A stretch of 40,749 nucleotides of DNA, from assembly GCA_013140555.1 (NCBI GenBank), contig JABFSO010000079.1:1-40749 (forward strand). Reading direction: 5' to 3'. Within the stretch, counting starts at the first letter, position 1. Every line of letters starts with the position of its first letter. The position numbers and the translations under genes are program-made. Below, in pieces: positions 17,700-26,011 of this stretch. This DNA comes from Cyclobacteriaceae bacterium (GTDB lineage Bacteria; Bacteroidota; Bacteroidia; Cytophagales; Cyclobacteriaceae). Below the pieces are notes generated by a model. That model was not told where the DNA came from. It searched no databases and worked only from the letters and a program-made list of their open reading frames with translations.

Positions 17700-17816
17700 A
17701 AAAACGCCTAAACGGGGAGCCTAAACGGCTCGATACGAGAAAATTTTTCCCAAATTGGCAAAGCAATAACCTAAGCGGTACTGCCGTTAAGCTTGGGTAT
17801 CCAAAAGCAGGGCAGT
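17700..17816. repeat. Repeat- and hairpin-rich intergenic region upstream of gldJ
   Basis: Two identical copies of GCCTAAACGG stand 13 bases apart (17706-17715 and 17719-17728). A related copy, ACCTAAGCGG, lies at 17769-17778. The second copy sits in a stem GAGCC/GGCTC with a 5-base loop (17717-17731). The third starts a hairpin with CGG/CCG and an outer ACCTAAG/CTTGGGT pairing (17769-17798). An alternative stem ACTGCC/GGCAGT (17780-17785 with 17811-17816) encloses TTGG/CCAA and would exclude the former. The whole gap, 17644-17910, contains no convincing gene. Confidence 0.45.
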
Positions 17817-17910
17817 TCGATTAAGGATTTATCAAAAAAACGCTACGCTTTGGAAAACATGTATTTATCTCTTTATATTAGCGGTTACTTTGATCTATAA
17901 CCAAAAGCAA

Positions 17911-19212
17911 ATGAAGTATTCCAAGTCATTTTTATTCTTAGTTGCGCTGTCATTTTTAGTCTCCTCATGCTTTTTAAGGAAAGGAGGTAAGCCTAACGCC
18001 CAAAATCCTGGTCAGGTTAGTACAACTACAGGTCTTCAATACACCCGCGATAAAGCCGAGGGTTTTGAGGTTCAACCTTACAACGAGCAGCCCGATGCTC
18101 CGAACATGGTTTTCATTGAAGGTGGTCGTGCCGTTTTGGGGTCTTTTGAAGAAGATGTGATGTCGTACCGCGATAACGTTGAAAGAACGGTTTCGGTAGC
18201 ATCTTTCTATATGGACGAAACAGAAATTGCCAATATCCACTGGTTAGAGTACTTATATTACTTAACAACCGACTCTACTAAGGTAGACGGTGGTAAAGCA
18301 TATACTGCAGCTTTGCCTGATACTACTGTTTGGAGATCAAAGTTAGCTTTCAACGATCCTTATGTTGATTACTATTTAAGATATGCTGGTTTCCGCTATT
18401 TCCCGGTTGTGGGTGTAAAGTGGAAGCAAGCTAATGCTTACGCACAATGGCGTACCGCACGCGTAAATGCAGATCTTGCTGAAAAAGCAGGTGAAGCAGT
18501 GCCAGAGCAATTGAGTGGAGCGGGCCGTGTGCCAATCGAATCAGGTTACAGCATTCCTGCATACCGCTTACCAACGGAAGCAGAATGGGAATATGCAGCT
18601 CAGGCATTGATCGGAACACAATGGTTGGAAGAAATGCAAACCCACCAGCGTCTTTATCCTTGGGATGGCCACGCGTTACGTAATCCTTACGGAAAGCAAA
18701 TGGGTTATTTCTTAGCTAACTTCAAGAGAGGTAGAGGTGATTATGGAGGTATTGCAGGAAGATTGAATGATGGATCTTTGATTACATCTTATATCTACGA
18801 GTATCCTCCAAATGATTATGGCTTGTACGACATGGCAGGTAACGTGAGTGAGTGGGTAATGGATGTTTACCGTCCTCTTTCTCACCAAGATTTCGATGAT
18901 TTGAACCCAATCCGTAGAGATGACTTCATCGATAGCCATAACGAATACAGAAACCGTTACAGCAAAACACCAAAAGATTCTACCATTACTTTGCCTGATG
19001 GCACTTCTAAAACCATCAAAACCTATGAGTATACTAAGAATCCTTCTGGATTTATCTCATTGGTTTCTGATAAAGTACGTGTTTACAAAGGTGGTTCATG
19101 GAAAGATGTTGCTTATTGGATGTCACCAGGAACAAGACGCTTCTTAGATGAAGACTCTGCAACAGCGACTATCGGTTTCCGTTGCGCTATGATCCGTGCT
19201 GGATCTTATTAA
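17911..19212 (+). CDS. gldJ: Gliding motility / type IX secretion lipoprotein GldJ
   Basis: Outer-membrane-associated lipoprotein required in gliding Bacteroidota for motility and type IX secretion, with a formylglycine-generating-enzyme-like (SUMF1) fold. From the ATG at 17911 there are 433 residues. A lipoprotein signal ends at Cys20 (FLVSSC). The GldJ-like opening TGLQYTRDKAEGFEV precedes MVFIEGGRAVLGSFEEDVMSY and FYMDETEIANIHWLEYLYYL. The C-terminus has the fold marks LPTEAEWEYAA, DMAGNVSEWVMD, VYKGGSW, and IGFRCAM. The TG-x-x-Y...EGFEV block favours GldJ over GldK. No other gld/por gene is in the window. A weak -7-like TTACTTTG ends at 17892, 18 bases before the start. Confidence 0.85.
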   Translation: MKYSKSFLFLVALSFLVSSCFLRKGGKPNAQNPGQVSTTTGLQYTRDKAEGFEVQPYNEQPDAPNMVFIEGGRAVLGSFEEDVMSYRDNVERTVSVASFYMDETEIANIHWLEYLYYLTTDSTKVDGGKAYTAALPDTTVWRSKLAFNDPYVDYYLRYAGFRYFPVVGVKWKQANAYAQWRTARVNADLAEKAGEAVPEQLSGAGRVPIESGYSIPAYRLPTEAEWEYAAQALIGTQWLEEMQTHQRLYPWDGHALRNPYGKQMGYFLANFKRGRGDYGGIAGRLNDGSLITSYIYEYPPNDYGLYDMAGNVSEWVMDVYRPLSHQDFDDLNPIRRDDFIDSHNEYRNRYSKTPKDSTITLPDGTSKTIKTYEYTKNPSGFISLVSDKVRVYKGGSWKDVAYWMSPGTRRFLDEDSATATIGFRCAMIRAGSY

Positions 19213-19240
19213 TAGGAAAGAATTCTTACAATGATATTAA

Positions 19241-19266
19241 AAGAGCCCTCGAAAGAGGGCTTTTTT
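19241..19266 (+). terminator. Rho-independent terminator of gldJ, possibly bidirectional
   Basis: A GCCCTC stem (19245-19250), GAAA loop and GAGGGC (19255-19260) are followed by six T residues. Adjacent A/T bases extend the pairing. It lies 29 bases after the gldJ stop. On the opposite strand the hairpin is followed by TCTTTTAAT, so it may also end the comF transcript, whose stop codon abuts it. Confidence 0.9.
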
Positions 19267-19975
19267 ATTGAGCTTCTGCAATACAAGCCACGCTTAATTC
19301 GGCACATCCACTCTTTATCAAGTGATTGCCGCAGGCTTCAATGGTGGCTCCAGTAGTAATTACATCGTCTACCAGTAAAATACGTTTGCCAATGATTTTG
19401 TCGGTGTGATGCAGAGCAAATACACTCTCAACATTTTCCCATCGCTGTAGTTTTGTTTTTTTAGTTTGTGTAGCGGTGGAAATAGTGCGCAGCGAAATAT
19501 CATCGTCAAAAGGAATGTTTAACTCTGAGCTTAAGCCTTCGGCAAACTTGGCACTTTGGTTGTATCCGCGCTTTCTTCTGCGCGCAGGATGCAATGGCAC
19601 CGGAATGATCAGATCAAAGGCATTTTCATAGCCTTCCTTTTTCAAATCATAGGCATAAGCTTTCCCTAATTTAAGCCCCACCTCAGGATGATTGTTGTAT
19701 TTCAGTTGATGAAGTAAATGCTGGACTAAACCCGTTTTTCGAAATTTCAGATATGCCCACGCATGTAGGATTGGCAATCGCACGGCCAATCTGTTTTTGA
19801 TCGGATTCTCATCCCATTGATGGTATTGTGTTTTAGGTAATTGAGCTAGACAATGCGTGCAAAGTGTATCTTCTCCTTTTACCAAGCCTTGATTACAGCC
19901 CAGACAAAAATTAGGATAAAATAACGAAATGAAGTCTTTGCCAAGCTGATACAGCAAATGATCTTTTAATTCCAT
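19265..19975 (-). CDS. comF: ComF family phosphoribosyltransferase-like protein
   Basis: 236 residues of the ComF/GntX family. An N-terminal zinc-finger-like set Cys24, Cys27, Cys39, Cys42 is followed by VPLHPARRRKRGYNQ (126-140) and a type I phosphoribosyltransferase PRPP loop LVDDVITTGAT (201-211). In naturally competent bacteria ComF assists uptake of single-stranded DNA with PriA and DprA. In other bacteria the role is less clear, so transformation here is not implied. It begins 3 bases after the stop of the CPBP protease gene and is surely co-transcribed with it. It ends at the shared terminator downstream of gldJ. Confidence 0.9.
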   Translation of the reverse strand: MELKDHLLYQLGKDFISLFYPNFCLGCNQGLVKGEDTLCTHCLAQLPKTQYHQWDENPIKNRLAVRLPILHAWAYLKFRKTGLVQHLLHQLKYNNHPEVGLKLGKAYAYDLKKEGYENAFDLIIPVPLHPARRRKRGYNQSAKFAEGLSSELNIPFDDDISLRTISTATQTKKTKLQRWENVESVFALHHTDKIIGKRILLVDDVITTGATIEACGNHLIKSGCAELSVACIAEAQ

Positions 19976-19978
19976 GGC

Positions 19979-21814
19979 CTATCCTTTTTGAAGCGCTACC
20001 ATAGCGATAAATGCAATTAAGTTGTTTGTAACGTGTAGGGAAACGCCTGTAATCAGCGACTTGGTGCGGTAGCAATAATGCCCGGCTAAGTAGCCAAATA
20101 CAAAATAGAAAATGAAAAGCTTTAGATTTTGATGCGCCAGCGCAAAAACAAATGATTGAAGTACGTTGGCTACAAAAAAATTGATGTGTTTTTGAACTGA
20201 CGAAAGAAAAACGCCACGAAATAAGACTTCTTCATACAATGGAACAATGATGACTACAAACAAAAACCCAATAAACGGATTGTAAAACTGATTGATCGAC
20301 AGGATATCATCATTAATAGACATGATGGTAAGTGTTTCACCGAAATTATGCCACCCCAATCGTTGAATAACAACTAAATAGATGGCTAAGCCGAAACGCA
20401 TGAGAAAAGCGAGACCAATTCCAATTCCAATAGAATGCGATTGCTGCTGAATTTTTAAGCCAATGCCTTTTAAGTCATCAAGCTTAACAAAGGCGAGTGT
20501 GCTGATGGCCAACCCAATAAAGAAGTAAAGGGTAATTTTAGCTGTTAGCTCGCTGATTGGTTGAATAGGGTCTTCTTGGAACGAATCGTTGAACATGGAA
20601 ATGAGGCTGGGGTAGTCGAAGCAGGCGGTGACCAAAAATGTGACTAAGAAGTAGAGCGAAAATGCTACCCACAAGTGACGAAGCCCCCAATTAAATTCCT
20701 CAGGTGATTGTTCGATCTCTCCTTTTCTGTTTTTTAAATAAAGCCCGATAAAGTGTATAGGTAAAATCCACACATAGGGAATAATCAGCAACAAAAATAA
20801 AACCAGCAGTAAAACCAGGAGACGCAACAAATCAGAGAAAGAGATAGCCGCCAGAGGAGCCTTGACGAATAAACGCAAGCGAGCAATGCCAATCGGATCA
20901 TTCCAGAAATTACCTTCCACAAATTTTTGATACGATACTTTGGCTGAGTCTGCCTCTCCGAATTTTAAATCGTAATCCAACAATTTGTATCGGGCAGTAC
21001 CATTACTCCAGCCAAAGCGATCAATTTCTTTCACCAGATAATTGCGCGCTTCACCAAATAAACCATTGTCGATAAGTGCTTGTGCGAGCGATCCAGAATC
21101 TTGCCAACCGCTTGTATCTTTTTGAGCAAGACGAAATGTTTCAATGGCTTTATCAGTAGCGCCTAACTCTAAATAAAGTTTGCCTTTTTGATTGAGAGTC
21201 CATGACTGCTCCGTACTATCTGTTTTGCTGGACAAGATTTCAATTGCCTTTTCTGTTTGATTGTTCTGTTTGTAGAGACGCGCAAGAAAAAGCGATAAGT
21301 CCAGCGTATCGTTGGCAGACACCGCCTTTTCTCCATACCGGATAGCGAGGCGATTGCTGTCTCCATTATAATGTTGCGCGAGCGATTCGTAAACTTTCCA
21401 CGCATATTCATTCCAGATTTCGGGCTGCTGATGAATTTGTTTTTCTAATTTTTTTAAGAACAGAACAGACGAATCGCCATAAATACCTTCTGCGCGATAA
21501 ATTAAAACCTCCGGTGTATTCGGAAAGCGTTGAACCAATTCTTTGATACATTGGTCGGCTTCTTCATATTTGGGATTGTATTCTTCGGTATAATCGTAGT
21601 AGGCGTTTTCGATGAACTTGCATCGCTCCATTTGCACTTTGTAATCGGCTCCATGCTGGTCAATGTATGCCTTATATTCTCCCAGAATTTTACTGTACAA
21701 TGAGTCTTTTGAATGACTTAAGATGGTGAGATAATCTTTGTGATTGTAAGGTGATATTTGCGCTTGCCCGAACCACGAGATCAGCAAAAAGAGAAACAGG
21801 AAGAAATTTTTCAA
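19979..21814 (-). CDS. TPR-containing CPBP family intramembrane metalloprotease
   Basis: 611 residues. A signal-peptide-like N-terminus (KNFFLFLFLLISWFGQAQ) leads into an exported helical-repeat region of about 270 residues with TPR-like units (e.g. TLNQKGKLYLELGATDKAIE). The C-terminal half has about eight membrane helices with the CPBP/Rce1 motifs: YEEVLFRG near residue 525, then FALAHQN and SLHVTNN with the metal-binding histidines. CPBP proteins are membrane proteases or protein-processing enzymes; the substrate is unknown. The start is a TTG at 21814; no in-frame ATG upstream fits and the TTG gives a clean signal sequence. comF follows after 3 bases. Confidence 0.85.
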   Translation of the reverse strand: MKNFFLFLFLLISWFGQAQISPYNHKDYLTILSHSKDSLYSKILGEYKAYIDQHGADYKVQMERCKFIENAYYDYTEEYNPKYEEADQCIKELVQRFPNTPEVLIYRAEGIYGDSSVLFLKKLEKQIHQQPEIWNEYAWKVYESLAQHYNGDSNRLAIRYGEKAVSANDTLDLSLFLARLYKQNNQTEKAIEILSSKTDSTEQSWTLNQKGKLYLELGATDKAIETFRLAQKDTSGWQDSGSLAQALIDNGLFGEARNYLVKEIDRFGWSNGTARYKLLDYDLKFGEADSAKVSYQKFVEGNFWNDPIGIARLRLFVKAPLAAISFSDLLRLLVLLLVLFLLLIIPYVWILPIHFIGLYLKNRKGEIEQSPEEFNWGLRHLWVAFSLYFLVTFLVTACFDYPSLISMFNDSFQEDPIQPISELTAKITLYFFIGLAISTLAFVKLDDLKGIGLKIQQQSHSIGIGIGLAFLMRFGLAIYLVVIQRLGWHNFGETLTIMSINDDILSINQFYNPFIGFLFVVIIVPLYEEVLFRGVFLSSVQKHINFFVANVLQSFVFALAHQNLKLFIFYFVFGYLAGHYCYRTKSLITGVSLHVTNNLIAFIAMVALQKG

Positions 21815-21885
21815 AGAATCAGTATTAAATGGAAACAGTTTTACATACGGAGGAGCAACTCTCTTACTATGAATTTAACCATCAA

Positions 21886-24051
21886 CTACTTTTCCGGATG
21901 CTTGGCGTATCGCTCAAAAAATTCAATCACACGAAGCATGTGATCCATCATGCGACCGGGGTTTCCGCTACGAGTCAATTCGTGTCCCTCTTTAGGATAG
22001 CGAATGTACTCCACCGGCTTATTCAATATCTTCAAACTTTTGTATAGCATCTCTGATTGAATTACTCCGGTGCGCAAATCCACATCGCCATGAATAATCA
22101 ACAAAGGTGTTTTGATTTTATCAACGTAAGTTAATGGCGACTCGGAATCAAGTAATGCTTTCGTTTCTTTTTGCCAAGGGTAACCTCCAAAATGATCGGG
22201 CACTAATCGCCAAGCATTTCCTTCACCCATGAAAGTTGTAAGGTCATATACGCCACGCTGAGCATTGGCCGCTTTGAAGCGATGATCGTGACCAACAATC
22301 CATGCCACCATATAACCGGCATAACTTCCACCTTCCACAAAGAGATTTTCTTTGTCGATCCAAGCGTGCTGTTTCATGGCTTCATCCAACGATGCGAGAA
22401 TATCTCCGGCAGGGCTAGCTCCCCAATCTTTGAAATTTCCTTTTTTAAATTTATCGCCATAACCACCGCTACCGCGAGGGTTACAATACACCACGCCATA
22501 TCCCCAGCTATTTTCTAATTGATATTCGTGCCACATCGAAAAGATGCCCGGTCCCCACATAGCAGATGGTCCACCGTGAATATTCAAAATGGTGGGATAT
22601 TTCAATCCTTCTTTTTTGTTGATGGGCTCCATCACCCAATATTGAATTTTGGTGCCATCAGGTCGTGTGTACCAATATTCAGTAGGCGAAACAATATTTT
22701 TTTCTTTGATCCAACTTTCGTTGAATTTGGTTAGTTGCTTGTGTGGCTTACCTGCTTCTTTGAGATTGAATGAATAGATCTCCCACGGATTTTTTGTTTC
22801 GGTAAGTGCATAGACCACCTTATCGCCACGCACATCAAAATCATTTACACCATTGTCGTTGCCGAATAGTTTGGTTTCTTTTCCTCCTGTCGCTGCGATT
22901 GAATAGAGCGGAATATCGCCTTCGGTTTGAGCGCTGAAGAAAATGGTTTTGCTATCGGAAGACCAGATGCCCTGACCGGCATCGCGATCAAGTGATGCGG
23001 TTAATGATAGCGGTGTGCCTCCGGTTACATTGACAACAGCTAATTGATTTTGAGTAGCGTGTCGGTTCGCAATTGTCTCTACCGAAAATAAAATCTTCTT
23101 CCCGTCTGGAGAGAATTTAGCATTCGATAAACTATAGCCATTCCATGTCAGAAATTCTTTGGCTGTTTTTCCGGCAATGTCAATCATCCAAAGATCAGTA
23201 TCCTGCTCATCATCGGGTGCTACTTTGTAAACTTTTGAATGACAAACAATTTGCTTTCCATCGGGACTCCACTCTCCTCCTTCGAAATCCTGATACCCGC
23301 TGGTGAGTTGAAGTGCTTTCTCATCCGCGCCAAGCGACTTGACAAACAAGTGGCTGAAATCTTCTTCGGGTTGAAGGTTTAATTCACCTTGTAATTGTTG
23401 ACGTGTCAATACGCGTGGATTTCCATCAACTGCATTCTTCGACAACCAGGCTCGGACTTCTTCTAAACTACCATCCGGACTGTTCTTAACATTTTTCTTT
23501 TCATCGACTTTCAGTTTTTTCCAATTCGGTTCGTCACCCACTTTTCGAGCGGGCCGTTCGTAATCCCACGTAAGTGTGCCTTCAATTGCATAGAATGGAG
23601 TGGATGACGTGAATAAAATTTTCTTTCCATCCGGGCTCCAGCGTGGACGAGTGGCACCAAATTCTGCTTTGGTGATCACTGAAGCTTCGCCACCATTCAT
23701 GGGCAACATCCAGATTTGCGATTTGTCACCATCTGTTCGTACGAAGGCGATCATCTTGCCATCAGGACTCCACTGAGGTTGACCATCATTTTTATCGCCA
23801 AACGTAAGTTGACGTGGCTCTTCGTTCCCCACCAAATCCAACAGATACAAATGGCGCGTGTAATAATATTCATTTTCGTTTTTCACCGCTTTGCGAATAA
23901 CTACGGTTACAGCCTTAGAACCATCCGGAGAAATTTGAATTTGGTTGGTGGTAACGATCTTCATCAGATCAGAAGCTACCACGGGTGTTTTAGTCTGTGC
24001 CGATGCATTGACAGCAATGAAAATCAGCAGAAGAAATTTTAGTTTTTGCAT
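21886..24051 (-). CDS. S9 family serine peptidase (dipeptidyl/acylaminoacyl peptidase type)
   Basis: 721 residues. A signal peptide (KFLLLIFIAVNASAQ) precedes a beta-propeller of about 400 residues with repeated SPDGK-type blades (QWSPDGKMIAF, RWSPDGKKILF, KFSPDGKKILF). The C-terminal alpha/beta hydrolase carries the triad Ser576 (GGSYAGY), Asp658 (HGDVDLRT) and His690 (EGHELTR). It probably cleaves short peptides in the periplasm. It is 31 bases downstream of the M20 amidohydrolase gene and 71 bases upstream of the CPBP protease, all on the same strand, which suggests one operon of peptide-handling enzymes. Confidence 0.95.
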   Translation of the reverse strand: MQKLKFLLLIFIAVNASAQTKTPVVASDLMKIVTTNQIQISPDGSKAVTVVIRKAVKNENEYYYTRHLYLLDLVGNEEPRQLTFGDKNDGQPQWSPDGKMIAFVRTDGDKSQIWMLPMNGGEASVITKAEFGATRPRWSPDGKKILFTSSTPFYAIEGTLTWDYERPARKVGDEPNWKKLKVDEKKNVKNSPDGSLEEVRAWLSKNAVDGNPRVLTRQQLQGELNLQPEEDFSHLFVKSLGADEKALQLTSGYQDFEGGEWSPDGKQIVCHSKVYKVAPDDEQDTDLWMIDIAGKTAKEFLTWNGYSLSNAKFSPDGKKILFSVETIANRHATQNQLAVVNVTGGTPLSLTASLDRDAGQGIWSSDSKTIFFSAQTEGDIPLYSIAATGGKETKLFGNDNGVNDFDVRGDKVVYALTETKNPWEIYSFNLKEAGKPHKQLTKFNESWIKEKNIVSPTEYWYTRPDGTKIQYWVMEPINKKEGLKYPTILNIHGGPSAMWGPGIFSMWHEYQLENSWGYGVVYCNPRGSGGYGDKFKKGNFKDWGASPAGDILASLDEAMKQHAWIDKENLFVEGGSYAGYMVAWIVGHDHRFKAANAQRGVYDLTTFMGEGNAWRLVPDHFGGYPWQKETKALLDSESPLTYVDKIKTPLLIIHGDVDLRTGVIQSEMLYKSLKILNKPVEYIRYPKEGHELTRSGNPGRMMDHMLRVIEFFERYAKHPEK

Positions 24052-24082
24052 GTATTCAGTGAATTAAGTGAGTGTAGCAAAT

Positions 24083-25522
24083 TTATTTGTTGTCGGTAGG
24101 AATGGGTGGAGGACCTTCGGGAATGTAGGGTTTATATACAAAGGTGCCTTTGCGCTTTTCAAATTCTGCGCGAATGTCTTTACGCAATTGTTCATTTTCA
24201 AAAAGATCAACCATCGTCATGGCCAATGATTTCGATGCGATGACGAGGCCCTTGTGCCCAATGCTCATGCCTCCACAAGCTACTACGCTCCAACCGTGCC
24301 ATGCAGTATTTTTCGGAGCGGTAGTTGCGACTAGTGTGATTTCCGGTACAAGCCAACTCACATCGCCCACATCGGTAGAGCCACCTACTGGATGTTCAAG
24401 CGTTTCTCGGAGTGGATAAATTTTTCCATCTAACTCTACGATTTTTCCACCTTGCTCTTGTTGAATTTTTTGTGCGAATGCTTGCTCTTCGGGTGTGTAG
24501 GTAATCGGGCCGAGTATTTCTAAATTCTTTTGTAATACACTGGCGCCTGTGCGATTGACGAGAATTTCATAGTCGCCTGCTTGCACCGTTACTTTCGCCT
24601 CTACTCCGGCAATCATTCCGGCACCTTGCGCAATTTCTTTGACGCGCGTAAAAACTTCATCGACACCAGTGCGCTGACTATCGCGCACCCACATCCAAAC
24701 TTTGGCATACTCGGGCACCACGTTAGGAACATCGCCACCCGCTTTGATGGCGTAATGCATGCGCACACTAGGGTGCACATGTTCGCGCAACAAGTTTACA
24801 CCGAATGTAAAAGCTTCGAGTGCATCTACGGCACTGCGACCATTCCATGGGTCAGCTGCTGCATGTGCCGCTTTCCCTTTGAATTCAACCACAAAATCAA
24901 CCATCGCTTGAGAGCTTTGTGTGCTGGCACCAATTTCTACATCCGGATGCCAATCTAGGCAAACATCTAAATCATTGAATAGACCTTCGCGAGCCATATA
25001 CACTTTTCCACCTACGGACTCTTCAGCGGGGGTTCCATAAAAGCGAATGGTGCCTTTCAACTTTCCTTGTGCGATCAATTCTTTGATAGCGATGGCAGCA
25101 CCTAAACTACCGGCACCAAATAAATTATGACCACAGCCATGCCCAGCAGCGCCTTTTTCTAAAGCTTCTTTGCTAGGAGTTGCTTTTTGCGAAATACCGG
25201 GCAGGGCATCGTATTCGCCCATAATGCCTATGATGGGTTTGCCGGAGCCATATTCGGCAACAAAAGCCGTTGGTAAACCAGCAACACCACGCGTCACACG
25301 GAAGCCTTGGGCTTGGGCATAGTCGGATAATTCTTTGGATGACTTATATTCGCGTAGTGCAGTTTCGGCATACGCCCAGATTTTATCACTGATGGCGATG
25401 AGGTCTGCCTGATGTTTTTCTACAGATTGGATGACAGATGATTTATTGGGACTTATTTTTTTGGTTTGCGCCATTGAAAGAGTGTTGACAATCACCAAGA
25501 GAAGTATAAGAGAGAGCCGCAT
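24083..25522 (-). CDS. M20 family amidohydrolase (AbgB-like)
   Basis: 479 residues from the ATG at 25522. The frame opens 22 residues earlier, but the signal peptide MRLSLILLLVIVNTLSMAQ begins at this ATG. Dinuclear zinc peptidase marks are EYDALPG (103-109), GHGCGHN (127-133) and the general-base Glu in PAEES (165-169); STDVGDVSW is typical of the AbgB branch that includes p-aminobenzoyl-glutamate hydrolase. The exact amide substrate cannot be told, and an exported location is unlike cytoplasmic AbgB of E. coli. A Pro-rich tail (PEGPPPIPT) ends the protein. It is the first gene of the minus-strand hydrolase block. Confidence 0.9.
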   Translation of the reverse strand: MRLSLILLLVIVNTLSMAQTKKISPNKSSVIQSVEKHQADLIAISDKIWAYAETALREYKSSKELSDYAQAQGFRVTRGVAGLPTAFVAEYGSGKPIIGIMGEYDALPGISQKATPSKEALEKGAAGHGCGHNLFGAGSLGAAIAIKELIAQGKLKGTIRFYGTPAEESVGGKVYMAREGLFNDLDVCLDWHPDVEIGASTQSSQAMVDFVVEFKGKAAHAAADPWNGRSAVDALEAFTFGVNLLREHVHPSVRMHYAIKAGGDVPNVVPEYAKVWMWVRDSQRTGVDEVFTRVKEIAQGAGMIAGVEAKVTVQAGDYEILVNRTGASVLQKNLEILGPITYTPEEQAFAQKIQQEQGGKIVELDGKIYPLRETLEHPVGGSTDVGDVSWLVPEITLVATTAPKNTAWHGWSVVACGGMSIGHKGLVIASKSLAMTMVDLFENEQLRKDIRAEFEKRKGTFVYKPYIPEGPPPIPTDNK

Positions 25523-25638
25523 AGAGTTTGGTTTAGGAAGGGAAGATATTAAAAATAATGTGAGGTTGAATGATTGGAGTAAGCCCATTTCACAACCTTT
25601 TTTACAAACGGTGTGTCCAAAGGAAAAATCAGTGAATT

Positions 25639-25995
25639 ATGAAGAAGCTATTGGTATTATTAGTCATCGTTTCAGCTTGTTCTAAAGAGACCGTTACGAC
25701 TTCGAATTGCGCGATAGAAGCAACTGTTCGCGACCTGACTGGTTTAGACGGTTGTGGCTTTGTATTCGAGCTGAATGATGGCACCCGATTGGAACCACAA
25801 ATTCTGATGTATTGTGGTACGATGCCATTAGCGCCCGAGATAACCAATGATCCACTTTATAACTTTCAATTTGTGGATGGAAAGCGAGTAAAGATAAGTT
25901 ATGAGCAGGTAGAAGGCGCCAGTATTTGTATGGTGGGGCCGAGGGTAAAAATCACGTGCCTCACAGAGTTGTCCGTACCAGAAACTAATTACTGA
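25639..25995 (+). CDS. Small lipoprotein of unknown function
   Basis: 118 residues. A lipoprotein signal with Cys14 (LVIVSACSK) precedes a compact domain with Cys pairs (TSNCAIEA, DGCGFVFEL, MYCGTM, ASICMV, KITCLTE) and beta-strand character. Several short Cys-rich Bacteroidota lipoproteins with a GCGFVFEL-like stretch are known to me as hypothetical only. The six cysteines of the mature part besides the lipidated one may form disulfides; that is inference. It diverges from the M20 gene (116-base gap) and converges on the GH3 gene (16-base gap). Confidence 0.7.
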   Translation: MKKLLVLLVIVSACSKETVTTSNCAIEATVRDLTGLDGCGFVFELNDGTRLEPQILMYCGTMPLAPEITNDPLYNFQFVDGKRVKISYEQVEGASICMVGPRVKITCLTELSVPETNY

Positions 25996-26011
25996 CTTGT
26001 TGAAATCAATT

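Noticed and set aside
17706-17797. Possible integron attC-like site (GCCTAA and GTTAAGC elements)
   Set aside because: The core sites do not pair in the required R-L order, there is no cassette gene or integrase in the window, and the match is limited to a few bases.
25523-25588. 22-residue N-terminal extension of the M20 amidohydrolase
   Set aside because: The signal peptide begins at the ATG at 25522; the extension would place a second hydrophobic stretch before it and has no family support.
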